Source: an uncultured Sphingomonas sp. (GTDB lineage Bacteria; Pseudomonadota; Alphaproteobacteria; Sphingomonadales; Sphingomonadaceae). From it: a stretch of 32,741 nt of DNA. The position numbers and the translations under genes were made by a program. The notes below the pieces were generated by a model. That model saw only the letters and a list, made by a program, of their open reading frames with translations, made no database searches and was not told where the DNA came from. The DNA is taken from positions 1 to 32,741 of the forward strand of contig CAJYJW010000258.1 in assembly GCA_913775025.1 (NCBI GenBank). Direction: 5' to 3'. This document shows, in pieces, positions 1 through 6,947 of this stretch; positions within the stretch are counted from its first letter, which is position 1; the number at the start of each line of letters is the position of its first letter.

Positions 1-599
1 GATGGTGTTCAGATCGGCTCGACGACGCCTGCCGGGGCTGATGCCCGCCCGGACCGAAGCCCGCACCTTCCCGGATACCGGAACGAACCACGGACCGCCC
101 GGCGCGACGCCGCGGCGGTCGTCATGCGAACCCTGCGGGTATCGGATTCCGACCATCGGAAGCGCGGATCGGTTCGTGCGCGGGGACCTGTCCGACCGGC
201 GCGGCGGGGCGTCTGGCATGGCGTTTGCGATAGGGTGACACGGATGTCACCCCGGGATGACGCCCGTGTCGCCCTTAACAGAACAACCTAACGGATTGCA
301 GTAGTCGCTCAGATGACCCTCGGGACCGTCGTGCACCATCATCGCGTCGAAGGGGACCGGACGGCATGTCCCAGGGCCCGTGCCGATCGCGCCTCCCTCG
401 TTTCCGGGCCGTGAAGGGGCGACGGGATTCCGTCCGCGGCCGATCGGACGGCTCGGCTCACCTGCGACCGGCGCGCGCGGGATCGACGCGTGGCGGCGGA
501 CGGCGTGCCGGTGCCGCGCGGCGGCCCTCCGGATCGCGCCGGGGTTCGACGGGCGCCGTCACGCCGGTGGCGGAGCCGACCCGGCGGGAAGGTGCCCGT
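1..599. other. No supported gene; left-edge non-coding or unresolved stretch
   Basis: Open frames here (for example 2-238, and one running from 366 through the exonuclease gene in antisense) are arginine- and proline-rich, have no recognisable motif and no ribosome binding site, as expected of GC-rich shadow frames. The only visible structure is the perfect hairpin at 233-252. A less GC-rich patch at about 275-300 may be a promoter, but no gene start follows it convincingly. A gene truncated by the window edge cannot be excluded. Confidence 0.5.
233..252. repeat. Perfect 8-bp inverted repeat (hairpin or operator)
   Basis: GGGTGACA (233-240) and TGTCACCC (245-252) are perfect reverse complements separated by four bases, CGGA. 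There is no T-tract on either side, so an intrinsic terminator is only one option; a protein-binding palindrome is as likely. It lies about 350 bp beyond the stop codon of the leftward exonuclease gene. Confidence 0.5.
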
Positions 600-1493
600 T
601 CACCTCGCGCCGTGTCGCGTCCTCCAGCAGACGGGCTCGACGCTCGGATCCCGTCGACCCGCGTAGATCGAGCGGCGGACCCACTCGACCTCGTCGGGCC
701 GGGCGTCGAGGTCCACCTCGCGTTCCCACGCCTTGCGCTCGGCGTTCCACCGATAGCCGCGTGCGCGCAACGGGATCCGGGCCTCGAACGGGGACCCGTC
801 CGCCACGATCCGCGCGGTCGGCCGCGACGCCCTGTCCAGCGCGTGCCGGAGCACCGTGGTGCCGTCGCCCACGTCGTGGTCGAGCAGCCGTATGAGCGCG
901 TCCACGTCGCCCTTCGCCCGATGCGCGGAGTAGAACCAACCCGCCTGGAGCAGGAGGTCGCCGAGCCGTCCTCCCTCGAACCCGAGCCCGCGCCAGTCGA
1001 CGTCGCGGAGGCTGCAGATCCAGGGGCGTCCGGCGCAGAACGGCAGCCTCCTCTCGATGCGGGGACGGTCGAAGCCGGCGTTGTGCGCGATCACGACGTC
1101 GGCGTCCCGGATGAGGGAGCCGGCCTCCGGATCGAGGATGGACCGGCCCGCGAGCATCTCGTCGCTGAGCCCGGTGAGCCGCCGGATCTCCGGCGAAAGC
1201 GGTCGACCGGGATCCTCGAACCACGTCCGGCTTCGCCCGGTCAGTCGGACGCGTCCGTTCGCATCGGCCCAGATGCGTGTGAGCGCGAGCTCCACGATCG
1301 GATCGGCATCGATATCGAGGCCCGTGGTCTCCACGTCCACGACGACCGCCGCCACCATGTCGTGGCGCACGCCGGGCGTCTCGGAGCGACGCATCTCGCG
1401 TACGCGCCGGACGACGCGGTAGTCCTCGTGCGCCTCCAGACCGGCCGCCACGGCCTCGGCGTCCACGGCGACCGAGACCGCACGGCCCGACAT
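600..1493 (-). CDS. DnaQ-like DEDDh 3'-5' exonuclease
   Basis: A 297-aa protein with an exonuclease domain at about residues 48-205. The DEDDh motifs are all visible: DVETTG (Asp53, Glu55), AHNAGFD (Asp142), and HRAKGD (His191, Asp196), so it should be a two-metal 3'-5' exonuclease of the DNA polymerase III epsilon family. The C-terminal part (about 222-297) contains an aromatic YRWN...AWE segment, a short module often found at the end of stand-alone DnaQ-type exonucleases. The start is ATG 1493-1491, which overlaps the stop of the upstream gene as TGATG, so the two are probably translationally coupled. Both lie behind the regulatory repeats at 1937-1990. Its role in the element is unknown: end processing, cargo or defence are all possible. 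Confidence 0.85.
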   Translation of the reverse strand: MSGRAVSVAVDAEAVAAGLEAHEDYRVVRRVREMRRSETPGVRHDMVAAVVVDVETTGLDIDADPIVELALTRIWADANGRVRLTGRSRTWFEDPGRPLSPEIRRLTGLSDEMLAGRSILDPEAGSLIRDADVVIAHNAGFDRPRIERRLPFCAGRPWICSLRDVDWRGLGFEGGRLGDLLLQAGWFYSAHRAKGDVDALIRLLDHDVGDGTTVLRHALDRASRPTARIVADGSPFEARIPLRARGYRWNAERKAWEREVDLDARPDEVEWVRRSIYAGRRDPSVEPVCWRTRHGAR

Positions 1494-1858
1494 CACGCCG
1501 CCTCCTCGAACACCGCCTTCCTCATCGGCATGAGTGCCCGGTCGAAGGCCGCGCGATCGGCGTCGAGGCCGATGCCGAGGGAATGTAGCATCAGGGCGCG
1601 CTCGCATTCGGAGAGTTCGAGGCAGGCGTCGATCGGCGCCCGCCCGGCAAGGAGGCGCCGCGGCGCCAGCATCCATGCGACCGGATCCTGACGGACGCCG
1701 TCGCGCTGGAAGCGCATCGCCGCCTCCGACGCGACCAGCGCGATACGCACGAGGCCGCGGCGGGTGACGACGACCGTCTCGTCGCCCGGATCGTCGCACG
1801 CGAGCGCGTCGGGGATCGGCCGGACGGAGTCGCGGGTGCACTGCTCGATGGTGCTCAT
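1493..1858 (-). CDS. Small antitoxin-like protein (possible DUF2384/ParS-type C-terminal domain)
   Basis: A 121-aa protein starting at ATG 1858-1856, with AGGAGG seven bases upstream of the start. Residues about 60-100 contain AWMLAPRRLLAGRAPID followed by a helical stretch. This resembles the toxin-binding domain (W-L..P...L.G..P) of Xre/MbcA/ParS antitoxins (DUF2384), but the N-terminal half shows no clear helix-turn-helix and the assignment is by eye. It is the first gene of a two-gene operon, with its stop overlapping the exonuclease start (TGATG). No RES-type toxin is visible nearby, so if this is an antitoxin fold its partner is either the exonuclease or lies outside the window. It may simply be a regulatory partner of the exonuclease. 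Confidence 0.55.
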   Translation of the reverse strand: MSTIEQCTRDSVRPIPDALACDDPGDETVVVTRRGLVRIALVASEAAMRFQRDGVRQDPVAWMLAPRRLLAGRAPIDACLELSECERALMLHSLGIGLDADRAAFDRALMPMRKAVFEEAA

Positions 1859-1936
1859 GGCATTCCTCCTGGCCGCCTGAGGGAAGAAGGCGGGGCGGCG
1901 ACCGGCCCCGCAGGAACATATAACGACGCCTTAACT

Positions 1937-1990
1937 ATGATTCAATAATTATTGAACCAATAAACGTTGATCCAACATTCCTTGAACGGT
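1937..1990. promoter_or_regulatory. Operator with 15-bp tandem repeats and a perfect 16-bp palindrome
   Basis: Between the divergent genes starting at 1858 (minus) and 2028 (plus) lies an AT-rich island in an otherwise GC-rich region. TTCAATAATTATTGAA (1941-1956) is a perfect palindrome. Related 9-mers recur at an exact 15-bp period: ATGATTCAA (1937), TTGAACCAA (1952), TTGATCCAA (1967) and a weaker TTGAACGGT (1982). Such short AT-rich palindromes are typical ArsR-family operators, and an ArsR-like gene starts just to the right. The likely role is control of both divergent transcription units by that regulator. The -10 and -35 elements could not be fixed. Confidence 0.7.
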
Positions 1991-2027
1991 CTTGCCCGAT
2001 CGAGCCGCGGCGCCTACCTCCCCAAGG

Positions 2028-2324
2028 ATGGACGCCGACACGTCACGCATCCGCCTGGCGGCATTGGGGCATCAGACGCGTCTATCCGTCGTGGAGGCGC
2101 TGTCCGCCGCCGGTGCGACCGGACGCCTGCCGTCTGATCTGGCGGACGAGATCGGCATCCCGAGGAACCTCCTCTCGGCGCACCTGCTCGTCCTCGACAG
2201 GGCGGGTCTGATCTCGACCGAGCAGCGGGGACGCAATCGGGTGCTCCGCATCGTTCCGGACGCGCTGATCGGGTTGTCGGAGCACCTCGCCGAACTGGGT
2301 CGTCGGGGACGCCGGACCGGCTGA
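2028..2324 (+). CDS. ArsR-type winged-helix transcriptional regulator
   Basis: A 98-aa protein from ATG 2028; an in-frame TTG at 1992 would add 12 residues but has no Shine-Dalgarno sequence. It opens with the ArsR hallmark LAALGHQTRLSVVEAL, followed by LADEIGIPRNLLSAHLLVLDRAGL (recognition helix-turn-helix) and a wing (STEQRGRNRVLRIV). No cysteine metal-sensing motif (CxCxxC or ELCVCDL type) is present, so it is unlikely to sense metals through the classical site. It probably binds the repeats at 1937-1990 and controls itself and the divergent antitoxin-like/exonuclease operon. Only AAGG directly abutting the ATG resembles a ribosome binding site, so initiation may be weak or leaderless. The 240 bp between this gene and the next hold no supported gene, only the palindrome GTCGCCGGCGAC at 2327-2338 just after the stop. 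Confidence 0.85.
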   Translation: MDADTSRIRLAALGHQTRLSVVEALSAAGATGRLPSDLADEIGIPRNLLSAHLLVLDRAGLISTEQRGRNRVLRIVPDALIGLSEHLAELGRRGRRTG

Positions 2325-2564
2325 TCGTCGCCGGCGACGGGGATCGGCTTCGCTCCCCGGTGCCGGGAAACCGATCCTCGACGGGCCCTGACGAGGAGGC
2401 CCGCCTCCCCTCATCTGACGTACGGCTGGATCGCGCACGCTCCGCAGCCCGGAATGTCTCCCCGAACTCTACGCCACGGCTCGACCGACCGTGCGCGAAG
2501 CCCTCGTTCCGAGGGGGAGAGGTGTGGGTTCGCGGTACCGGCCGCGAATACCCAGGAGGCGAAA

Positions 2565-3566
2565 ATGCAGGAACCGGATCTCAGCTTCGTCGAACCGGCG
2601 CGGCGCGCGGAGATCGCGAGAAGGATCGCGGAGGTCGAAGAGTATCTGACGGCGCCGGGACCGGCCGCCGCAGAGCGGGCGGCGGCACGCCTCGGGCTCG
2701 GGCTCTCCTCCTTCCGACAGCTCGTCCGCGTCTGGACCAGGAGTCACAGAGCCGAGGATCTGTCCGGCGCCACGCATCGTCGATCCGTGTCGAGGAGACC
2801 AAACGCGCCCACGATGGCGCAACTCTCGCTCATCCGCGGGACGGAGGCCTCCATGCCCGACGACGTGCTTCTCGAGAAGGTGGTCGCGCAGGTGTACGCG
2901 AACGCGGAGAGCTTCGGCGCCCCGATGCCGAGCAGACCCACGGTCCGCGCCTACGCGTCGTCCTTCCGGCGCGAACGGCTCGCGGGGGTTCCCGCCGGAA
3001 GCGGCGTCGCCATCGATCACTGCGCCGTCGACGTCCTCGTCCCGTGGAAGGGGAAGGCCGTCCTGCCGATCGCCACGCTCGTGCTCGACCTGGAGAACCG
3101 CGGCGTGCTCGGGGTCGCGCTCGATCCGGTCCGGGCCGGCCCCCGCACCACGGCGGCCGCCCTGCTCGACGCGGTGTCGCGGATCGAGGCGTGCTCCTCC
3201 GTCCGGGCCGACGCCGTCCCGATCGAGATCGAAAGGGACGGGCGACCGGGGTGGGACGAGCTCTTCGAGGTCGTGGACGCCCACGGCCTCATGCGCAGCG
3301 GCGACGAGGCGGAGCGTCTGCCCGGCGGTCTCCGGACGATCCGTCTTCTCGGCAAGAACGCGAACGGCGTCCGCTTCAAGGCGCGCACCACGCACAGGAA
3401 ACCGGAAGGCCGGACCGGTGAAGGCTTCGCCTCCGATGTCGAGGGCGCGCTGCAGTTCCTGCGCTCGCGGCTGATCCCCTCCGGAACAGGCGGCCCGCTC
3501 GCCGGGCTCACCGAACCCGTCAGGACCGCCCTGGCGCTCGATCTGAAGCGGCTGACACTGGACTAG
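2565..3566 (+). CDS. TnsB/TniA-like protein with a degenerate integrase core
   Basis: A 333-aa protein; the start is ATG 2565, with AGGAGG at 2554-2559. Residues about 35-60 (ARLGLGLSSFRQLVRVW) look like a helix-turn-helix. Residues about 148-205 match the first strands of a Mu/TniA-type RNase H-fold transposase core: IDHCAVDVLV, then IATLVLDLENRGVLGVAL, as in TniA proteins where the motif is D-H-T-x-x-D. Asp151 matches the first catalytic aspartate. The second Asp is not at its expected place (VPIEIERDG, about 218-226), and nothing matches the third-motif glutamate, so it is probably catalytically dead. It is less than half the length of the full transposase encoded at 6948. It converges with the next gene, the two stop codons sharing CTAG at 3563-3566. 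I infer a DNA-binding or assembly partner rather than an active transposase. Confidence 0.6.
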   Translation: MQEPDLSFVEPARRAEIARRIAEVEEYLTAPGPAAAERAAARLGLGLSSFRQLVRVWTRSHRAEDLSGATHRRSVSRRPNAPTMAQLSLIRGTEASMPDDVLLEKVVAQVYANAESFGAPMPSRPTVRAYASSFRRERLAGVPAGSGVAIDHCAVDVLVPWKGKAVLPIATLVLDLENRGVLGVALDPVRAGPRTTAAALLDAVSRIEACSSVRADAVPIEIERDGRPGWDELFEVVDAHGLMRSGDEAERLPGGLRTIRLLGKNANGVRFKARTTHRKPEGRTGEGFASDVEGALQFLRSRLIPSGTGGPLAGLTEPVRTALALDLKRLTLD

Positions 3567-4636
3567 GGCCCCTCCTCGGGGAAGGCCGCGTCCAGCAGTC
3601 CGACGAGCGGAGCCGGATCCCCGGCTCCTCCGGTCAGCCCCAGCCGCCGCAGCCGCCGCTCAAGGAGCTCGTTGCTGCGGCGGACCTCGGTCCGCAGGAG
3701 GACGTCGACCTCGGAGGCCGAGGGGACGGCGGCCTTCGCGAGCACGTCGTGCGCGATCGGTTTCCGCCAGTCCGCCCGTCTCCTCAGGTCCAGACCGCCG
3801 ACGCGCTCGCCGACGGCCTCGACGAGCGCCGACCCGAAGCGCCGTGGTTCCGACCATCTGACCGACGCCTCGCCCAGCACCTCGGCGAGATGCGCGCGCA
3901 TTCTCGTCATGGTCAGGAACTCACCCTCGCGCGGGTCCGGAACGACGACGGTCAGCGAGGGCCTCCGCACCGACAGGCGGAGCTCCAGGGCGCGCTCGGC
4001 TCCCTCACGCGCGACGTCGGCCAGCCTGGGCGAGACGCCCGCCGAGCCCGGCGCCGCCGCCAGGATCAGACCGCTGAAGCTCTCGATCAGGAAAGCGCAG
4101 ACGAGCCACTCCGGATCGCCGCCTCCCGGCGCGACGAGATCGACCGGCGTCACGTCCAGCACGAACGCGCGACCGAAGCCCCGGCGCAGCGCCTCCGGAT
4201 CCCGCGCGGCGTCGCGGGCGCGCTCGCGCGCGAGGCGGCGGGCGGTCGGCTTCGAGGGCGCGGCCGCCCCCGCTGCCGCCTCGCCATCCGCAGCCTCCGC
4301 CTCTGCGGGCCCGACCGTCGTCGGGATACGCCGGGCGGACCGCGTCGCGAAGCGCGCGACCGCCCGGAGCGTGCGCTGATCGGCCCAACGCGTCCGAAGT
4401 GAATAGAACCCCGTCCGCCCCATCCCGAGATCGCGCGCCAGCTCCGCGAGATCGGTGCCGGGCACGTCGGCCGCCACCACCGCCGCGAAGCGCTTCGTCA
4501 GATCGTCCCGCTCGGTCGGGCTCAGCGAGGCCCAGAACGCGAGCTCCGAAGTCGGCAGTCCGTCGGGCCAGACCCTCCGAAACACCTCCGGAACGTCGCC
4601 CCAACCGCCGGGCAAGTCGTTGTCATTCATGGACAT
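3563..4636 (-). CDS. TnsB/TniA-like protein with a diverged integrase core, partner of the convergent gene
   Basis: A 357-aa protein on the minus strand. Residues about 62-90 (LAELARDLGMGRTGFYSLRTRW) form a helix-turn-helix very like that of its convergent neighbour. After an alanine-rich linker (about 108-130) comes a core beginning FVLDVTPVDLV (Asp161, Asp166), then a stretch WLVCAFLIESFSGLILA that matches the second and third strands of a Mu/TniA RNase H fold. VVVPD (Asp234) and PRRFGSALVEAVGERV (Glu273 or Glu277) could be the remaining catalytic positions, so activity is not excluded, although the surroundings are poorly conserved. The first ATG (4636) is used; an ATG two codons later is the alternative. 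It diverges from the tns operon across only 58 bp, so its promoter and the operon promoter overlap. The function is inferred from fold resemblance only. Confidence 0.55.
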   Translation of the reverse strand: MSMNDNDLPGGWGDVPEVFRRVWPDGLPTSELAFWASLSPTERDDLTKRFAAVVAADVPGTDLAELARDLGMGRTGFYSLRTRWADQRTLRAVARFATRSARRIPTTVGPAEAEAADGEAAAGAAAPSKPTARRLARERARDAARDPEALRRGFGRAFVLDVTPVDLVAPGGGDPEWLVCAFLIESFSGLILAAAPGSAGVSPRLADVAREGAERALELRLSVRRPSLTVVVPDPREGEFLTMTRMRAHLAEVLGEASVRWSEPRRFGSALVEAVGERVGGLDLRRRADWRKPIAHDVLAKAAVPSASEVDVLLRTEVRRSNELLERRLRRLGLTGGAGDPAPLVGLLDAAFPEEGP

Positions 4637-4694
4637 TCAAAAATATCGCCAAAACGTTCTTGTGTCATTCATGAGGTTGCATACATTTGGGGGC
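4621..4694. promoter_or_regulatory. Divergent promoter region of the tns operon with an 11-bp direct repeat
   Basis: The 58 bp between two divergent starts (4636 minus, 4695 plus) form a locally AT-rich island. TGTCATTCATG occurs twice, at 4621-4631 (overlapping the minus-strand start) and 4663-4673, exactly 42 bp apart, about four helical turns. Such spacing on one DNA face suits an operator bound by one of the element's own helix-turn-helix proteins or by the transposase, giving autoregulation. Promoter hexamers were not identified with confidence. Confidence 0.5.
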
Positions 4695-5228
4695 ATGAAG
4701 CAGCGCCCCATACAGGTTAGCACCGTCCGGCAGCGGCGGTCCATGCGCCAGGTCCACTCCGGCGACCGCCACGGCGTGGGACCGGCCACCCCGGTCGCTC
4801 CTACCCCGGTGCCGCCCGCCGGTTCGCTGGCGAGTCTGGATGGGGAGATGCACAGGGTCGTCGCGCACATCGGTCGGCGCCTCCTGCTCGCCCACGTGGC
4901 CACCAACGCGATCTTCCTCGTGCAGGAGGGCGCGCAGGGGGATCTCCGTCTGCCGACGCGCGAGGTGTGGATCGACCTCGTCGAGGCGGGGCGAGCCGAA
5001 GCGGTGCGATCGGACATGCCGGCGGAGGAGCCGACGGAGTCGTCCGCGGCGAAGATCTCCCTCCAGTGCGACATGCTCGACGCCGCCGGCGTTCCGCTCG
5101 GCGCCAAGGCGATGTCGATCTGGCTCCATGCGAACTGGGGCCCCGACATCGAGTCCCGCTGGGGCCCTCACGACTCCGTCCACACGCTCCGCTTCTGGCG
5201 CCGCGAGCGCCGCAGGCAGGACGCGTGA
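4695..5228 (+). CDS. Stand-alone homologue of the TnsB N-terminal domain
   Basis: A 177-aa protein, first gene of the tns operon. It has no catalytic motifs. Aligned by eye with the first 160 residues of the transposase at 6948, the same landmarks appear in the same order: a strand ending in RLP or HLP, then a W/F..DL...G segment, a helix ending in a GV turn, then W....W......GP........W.R (here IWLHANW, RWGPHD and RFWRRER; in the transposase VIWSEEGW, RFGPQP and RAWFGRGD). I therefore infer a detached copy of the transposase's N-terminal DNA-binding module. It may compete for or help occupy end sequences, or bind the operator. The N-terminal 45 residues are Pro/Ala-rich and probably disordered. 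No Shine-Dalgarno is obvious beyond a GGGGG run before the ATG. A gap of 111 bp follows. Confidence 0.5.
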   Translation: MKQRPIQVSTVRQRRSMRQVHSGDRHGVGPATPVAPTPVPPAGSLASLDGEMHRVVAHIGRRLLLAHVATNAIFLVQEGAQGDLRLPTREVWIDLVEAGRAEAVRSDMPAEEPTESSAAKISLQCDMLDAAGVPLGAKAMSIWLHANWGPDIESRWGPHDSVHTLRFWRRERRRQDA

Positions 5229-5278
5229 TGCCGTCTCCCCGCGCTCCCGCTGCACCCACCGTGCGCCGTAGCGACCGT

Positions 5279-5293
5279 CCGCCCCCGGGGCGG
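5279..5293 (+). repeat. GC-rich hairpin in the tns operon, gap 1
   Basis: CCGCCCC and GGGGCGG flank a single C, which in RNA would fold as a six-pair stem with a three-base loop. It lies in the 111-bp gap between the first and second genes of the operon, 36 bases before the second gene's AAGGAA ribosome binding site. There is no T-tract. It may be an mRNA stability or partial termination element. Confidence 0.4.
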
Positions 5294-5339
5294 CCTTCGC
5301 ATTCGAAAACCCAGCCGACGCAGCAGCCAAGGAATCACC

Positions 5340-5909
5340 ATGCCCAAGACCTCCATCCTGCATCAGCGCCCCGTGATCAGCGGCGCCGTCCTGCTCCTCA
5401 AGGGCGGGCTCGGCGAGGTGCGGCGCCACATCGCCGCCGACGGCACGACCGTCGTCTCGATCGTCAAGATCGACCTCTCGGACTCGCCGAACCACTCTCC
5501 CAGGATCATCCGCACCACCGAAGCGGCGCTCGAGCGCGCCATCGCCAGCGGTGAGGCGGAGGTCGTCGCCCTCCCGCGCACCACGCGGGTGGCGCCCCGT
5601 CGCTTCCGCCGCGCGGCTCGGCGCCGGGACGACGCCCACCTCCCGATCACCGTCCGCGTCGGCAACCCGCCCGTCGGTCGCCACGTCCTCGACCCGCGCG
5701 CGAAGGTCGCCGAGGAGCGCCGGCTGCTCCGGATCGACGTCGCGCTCCGGCGTGCCCGTCGCCATGCCGGCGCGCGCGGCGTCCACGACCAGACCTCCGC
5801 GCGCCTCGCCATGGCCGAACTGCGTGCCGCCGGCGTCCTGTTCTTCGGCGACGAGCTGCTCGCGTCGAAGCGGGCCTCGAGCGTCGGGCGTCGCCGCCGC
5901 CGCGGATGA
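5340..5909 (+). CDS. Basic protein of unknown function in the tns operon
   Basis: A 189-aa protein that I do not recognise. The start ATG 5340 has AAGGAA at 5329-5334. The N-terminal 85 residues alternate short hydrophobic strands (VISGAVLLLKGG, TTVVSIVKIDL) with a helix (TEAALERAIASGEAEVV). The middle is an arginine cluster (about 92-105), followed by a predicted helical part (residues about 125-180) and a tail of arginines. The strong positive charge suggests nucleic-acid binding. No transmembrane segment or catalytic motif is visible. Its place between the TnsB-N-like protein and tnsA, in the same orientation, suggests a role in transposition or its regulation, but this is guilt by association. 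Confidence 0.65.
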   Translation: MPKTSILHQRPVISGAVLLLKGGLGEVRRHIAADGTTVVSIVKIDLSDSPNHSPRIIRTTEAALERAIASGEAEVVALPRTTRVAPRRFRRAARRRDDAHLPITVRVGNPPVGRHVLDPRAKVAEERRLLRIDVALRRARRHAGARGVHDQTSARLAMAELRAAGVLFFGDELLASKRASSVGRRRRRG

Positions 5910-5917
5910 CGCGATCC

Positions 5918-5947
5918 GGGACGGTGGTCCGCAGGCGGTCCCGTCCC
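5918..5947 (+). repeat. Hairpin in the tns operon, gap 2
   Basis: GGGACGG (5918-5924) and CCGTCCC (5941-5947) are perfect complements with a 16-base loop. The hairpin occupies the gap between the 189-aa gene and tnsA and lies 9 bp after the stop codon, with the tnsA ribosome binding site about 20 bp beyond it. No T-tract follows. Confidence 0.4.
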
Positions 5948-5981
5948 ACCCCCACCCATCCCACCGACGAGGAGAAGTCCC

Positions 5982-6818
5982 GTGAAGGCCACCGCCAGAA
6001 ACATCCCCGCCACCGTCCCCTCCGGCCCCGCGCCGGCCCGGCGCGAGTGTGCCGTCGAGCACGTCGTGCATTCCGACGTCGTCGCCTCGGCCGCGCAGGG
6101 GTCGCCGATCGATGCCTCGAAGGTGTCCCGCCTCGTCATCGTGCGCGCATCGGACGGGGGACAGCTCCGCACCGTGCTGACCGGCACCAAGGTCGTGCGG
6201 ACCATCGCCTATCCGTCGCGCCGATATCGCTGCGTCCGCTACGGCGAGGCGGAGACCGAGTGCTCGATGATCGAGCAGCAGGAGGTCTGCCCCGTCACGG
6301 TCGCCGCCATCTCCCAGCCGATGCGCATCGAGGCGCTCGTCGATGGCGTCTGGCTGCGCACGATCGTCGACGCGTCGGTCCTGCGCGTCAATGGCGAGCG
6401 CGCGCTCGTCGAGTGCAAGCGCGACTGGTCGGGCTTCCGCACCCGCGATGGCGCCATCCAGACGTTCCTCGGCGGCCTCGCCGCCGGTGCCCTCGGGTGG
6501 AGGTACGAGCGTCGTGTCCTTGCCCATTCCGGATCCCCGCGACGTCGGGCGAACGTGGGCGAGGTGGCGTCCTGCCGCTTCATCAACGTGTCCGACAGCC
6601 TCGTCTCGCGGGTGACCCGCCTGCTCGCCGGCGGGCCCGTCGCCCTCCAGACCCTCGGCTCCATCCTGCACAACGATCCGGCCAACGGCCGCGCGCGCGC
6701 GTTCGCCCTCATGGCGCGCAGGATCGTCGACATCGACCTCGACGGCCCGCTCGACGGCCGGGCCGAATGCCGCGCCGCGCCCGTCGCCATCGGGCGACTC
6801 CCCTCCCTCCGCCGCTGA
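5982..6818 (+). CDS. tnsA: TnsA-like transposon endonuclease
   Basis: A 278-aa protein starting at GTG 5982, preceded by AGGAG. The central region carries the TnsA nuclease layout: an acidic helix (GEAETECSMIEQQ, about 88-100, presumably holding the first Glu), SQPMRIE (111-117, the conserved QP strand), an aspartate in RTIVDAS (Asp130), and ALVECKRD with Glu144-Cys145-Lys146 matching the E/Q-x-K of restriction-type nucleases. In Tn7, TnsA cuts the 5' ends of the element while TnsB joins the 3' ends, giving cut-and-paste movement. The C-terminal 100 residues (about 175-278) probably form the winged-helix part that contacts TnsC. Its presence next to tnsB, tnsC and tniQ makes the assignment firm, though sequence similarity to E. 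coli Tn7 TnsA is low. It implies cut-and-paste rather than purely replicative transposition. Confidence 0.8.
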   Translation: MKATARNIPATVPSGPAPARRECAVEHVVHSDVVASAAQGSPIDASKVSRLVIVRASDGGQLRTVLTGTKVVRTIAYPSRRYRCVRYGEAETECSMIEQQEVCPVTVAAISQPMRIEALVDGVWLRTIVDASVLRVNGERALVECKRDWSGFRTRDGAIQTFLGGLAAGALGWRYERRVLAHSGSPRRRANVGEVASCRFINVSDSLVSRVTRLLAGGPVALQTLGSILHNDPANGRARAFALMARRIVDIDLDGPLDGRAECRAAPVAIGRLPSLRR

Positions 6819-6823
6819 TCCGG

Positions 6824-6857
6824 CGACGGGGCGAAACCGACGAGTTGCGCCCCGTCG
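6824..6857 (+). repeat. Perfect 10-bp hairpin between tnsA and tnsB
   Basis: CGACGGGGCG (6824-6833) and CGCCCCGTCG (6848-6857) are perfect reverse complements around a 14-base loop, starting 6 bp after the tnsA stop. It sits in the 129-bp gap before tnsB. Without a following T-run it could be a Rho-independent-like pause, a processing site or an mRNA stabiliser that sets the TnsA:TnsB ratio. Confidence 0.55.
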
Positions 6858-6947
6858 TTCGGCCCTTCCCACGGCCCGAGCCGCCCACGCTCGGCAGCCC
6901 GACCATGCCGTCGCGCGACCGCACGCGAACCTTCCATGGAGACGATG

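Noticed and set aside
366-1691. A 441-residue plus-strand frame over the exonuclease region
   Set aside because: It is antisense to a DEDDh exonuclease with all five catalytic residues and shows low-complexity Arg/Pro/Ala composition with no ribosome binding site.
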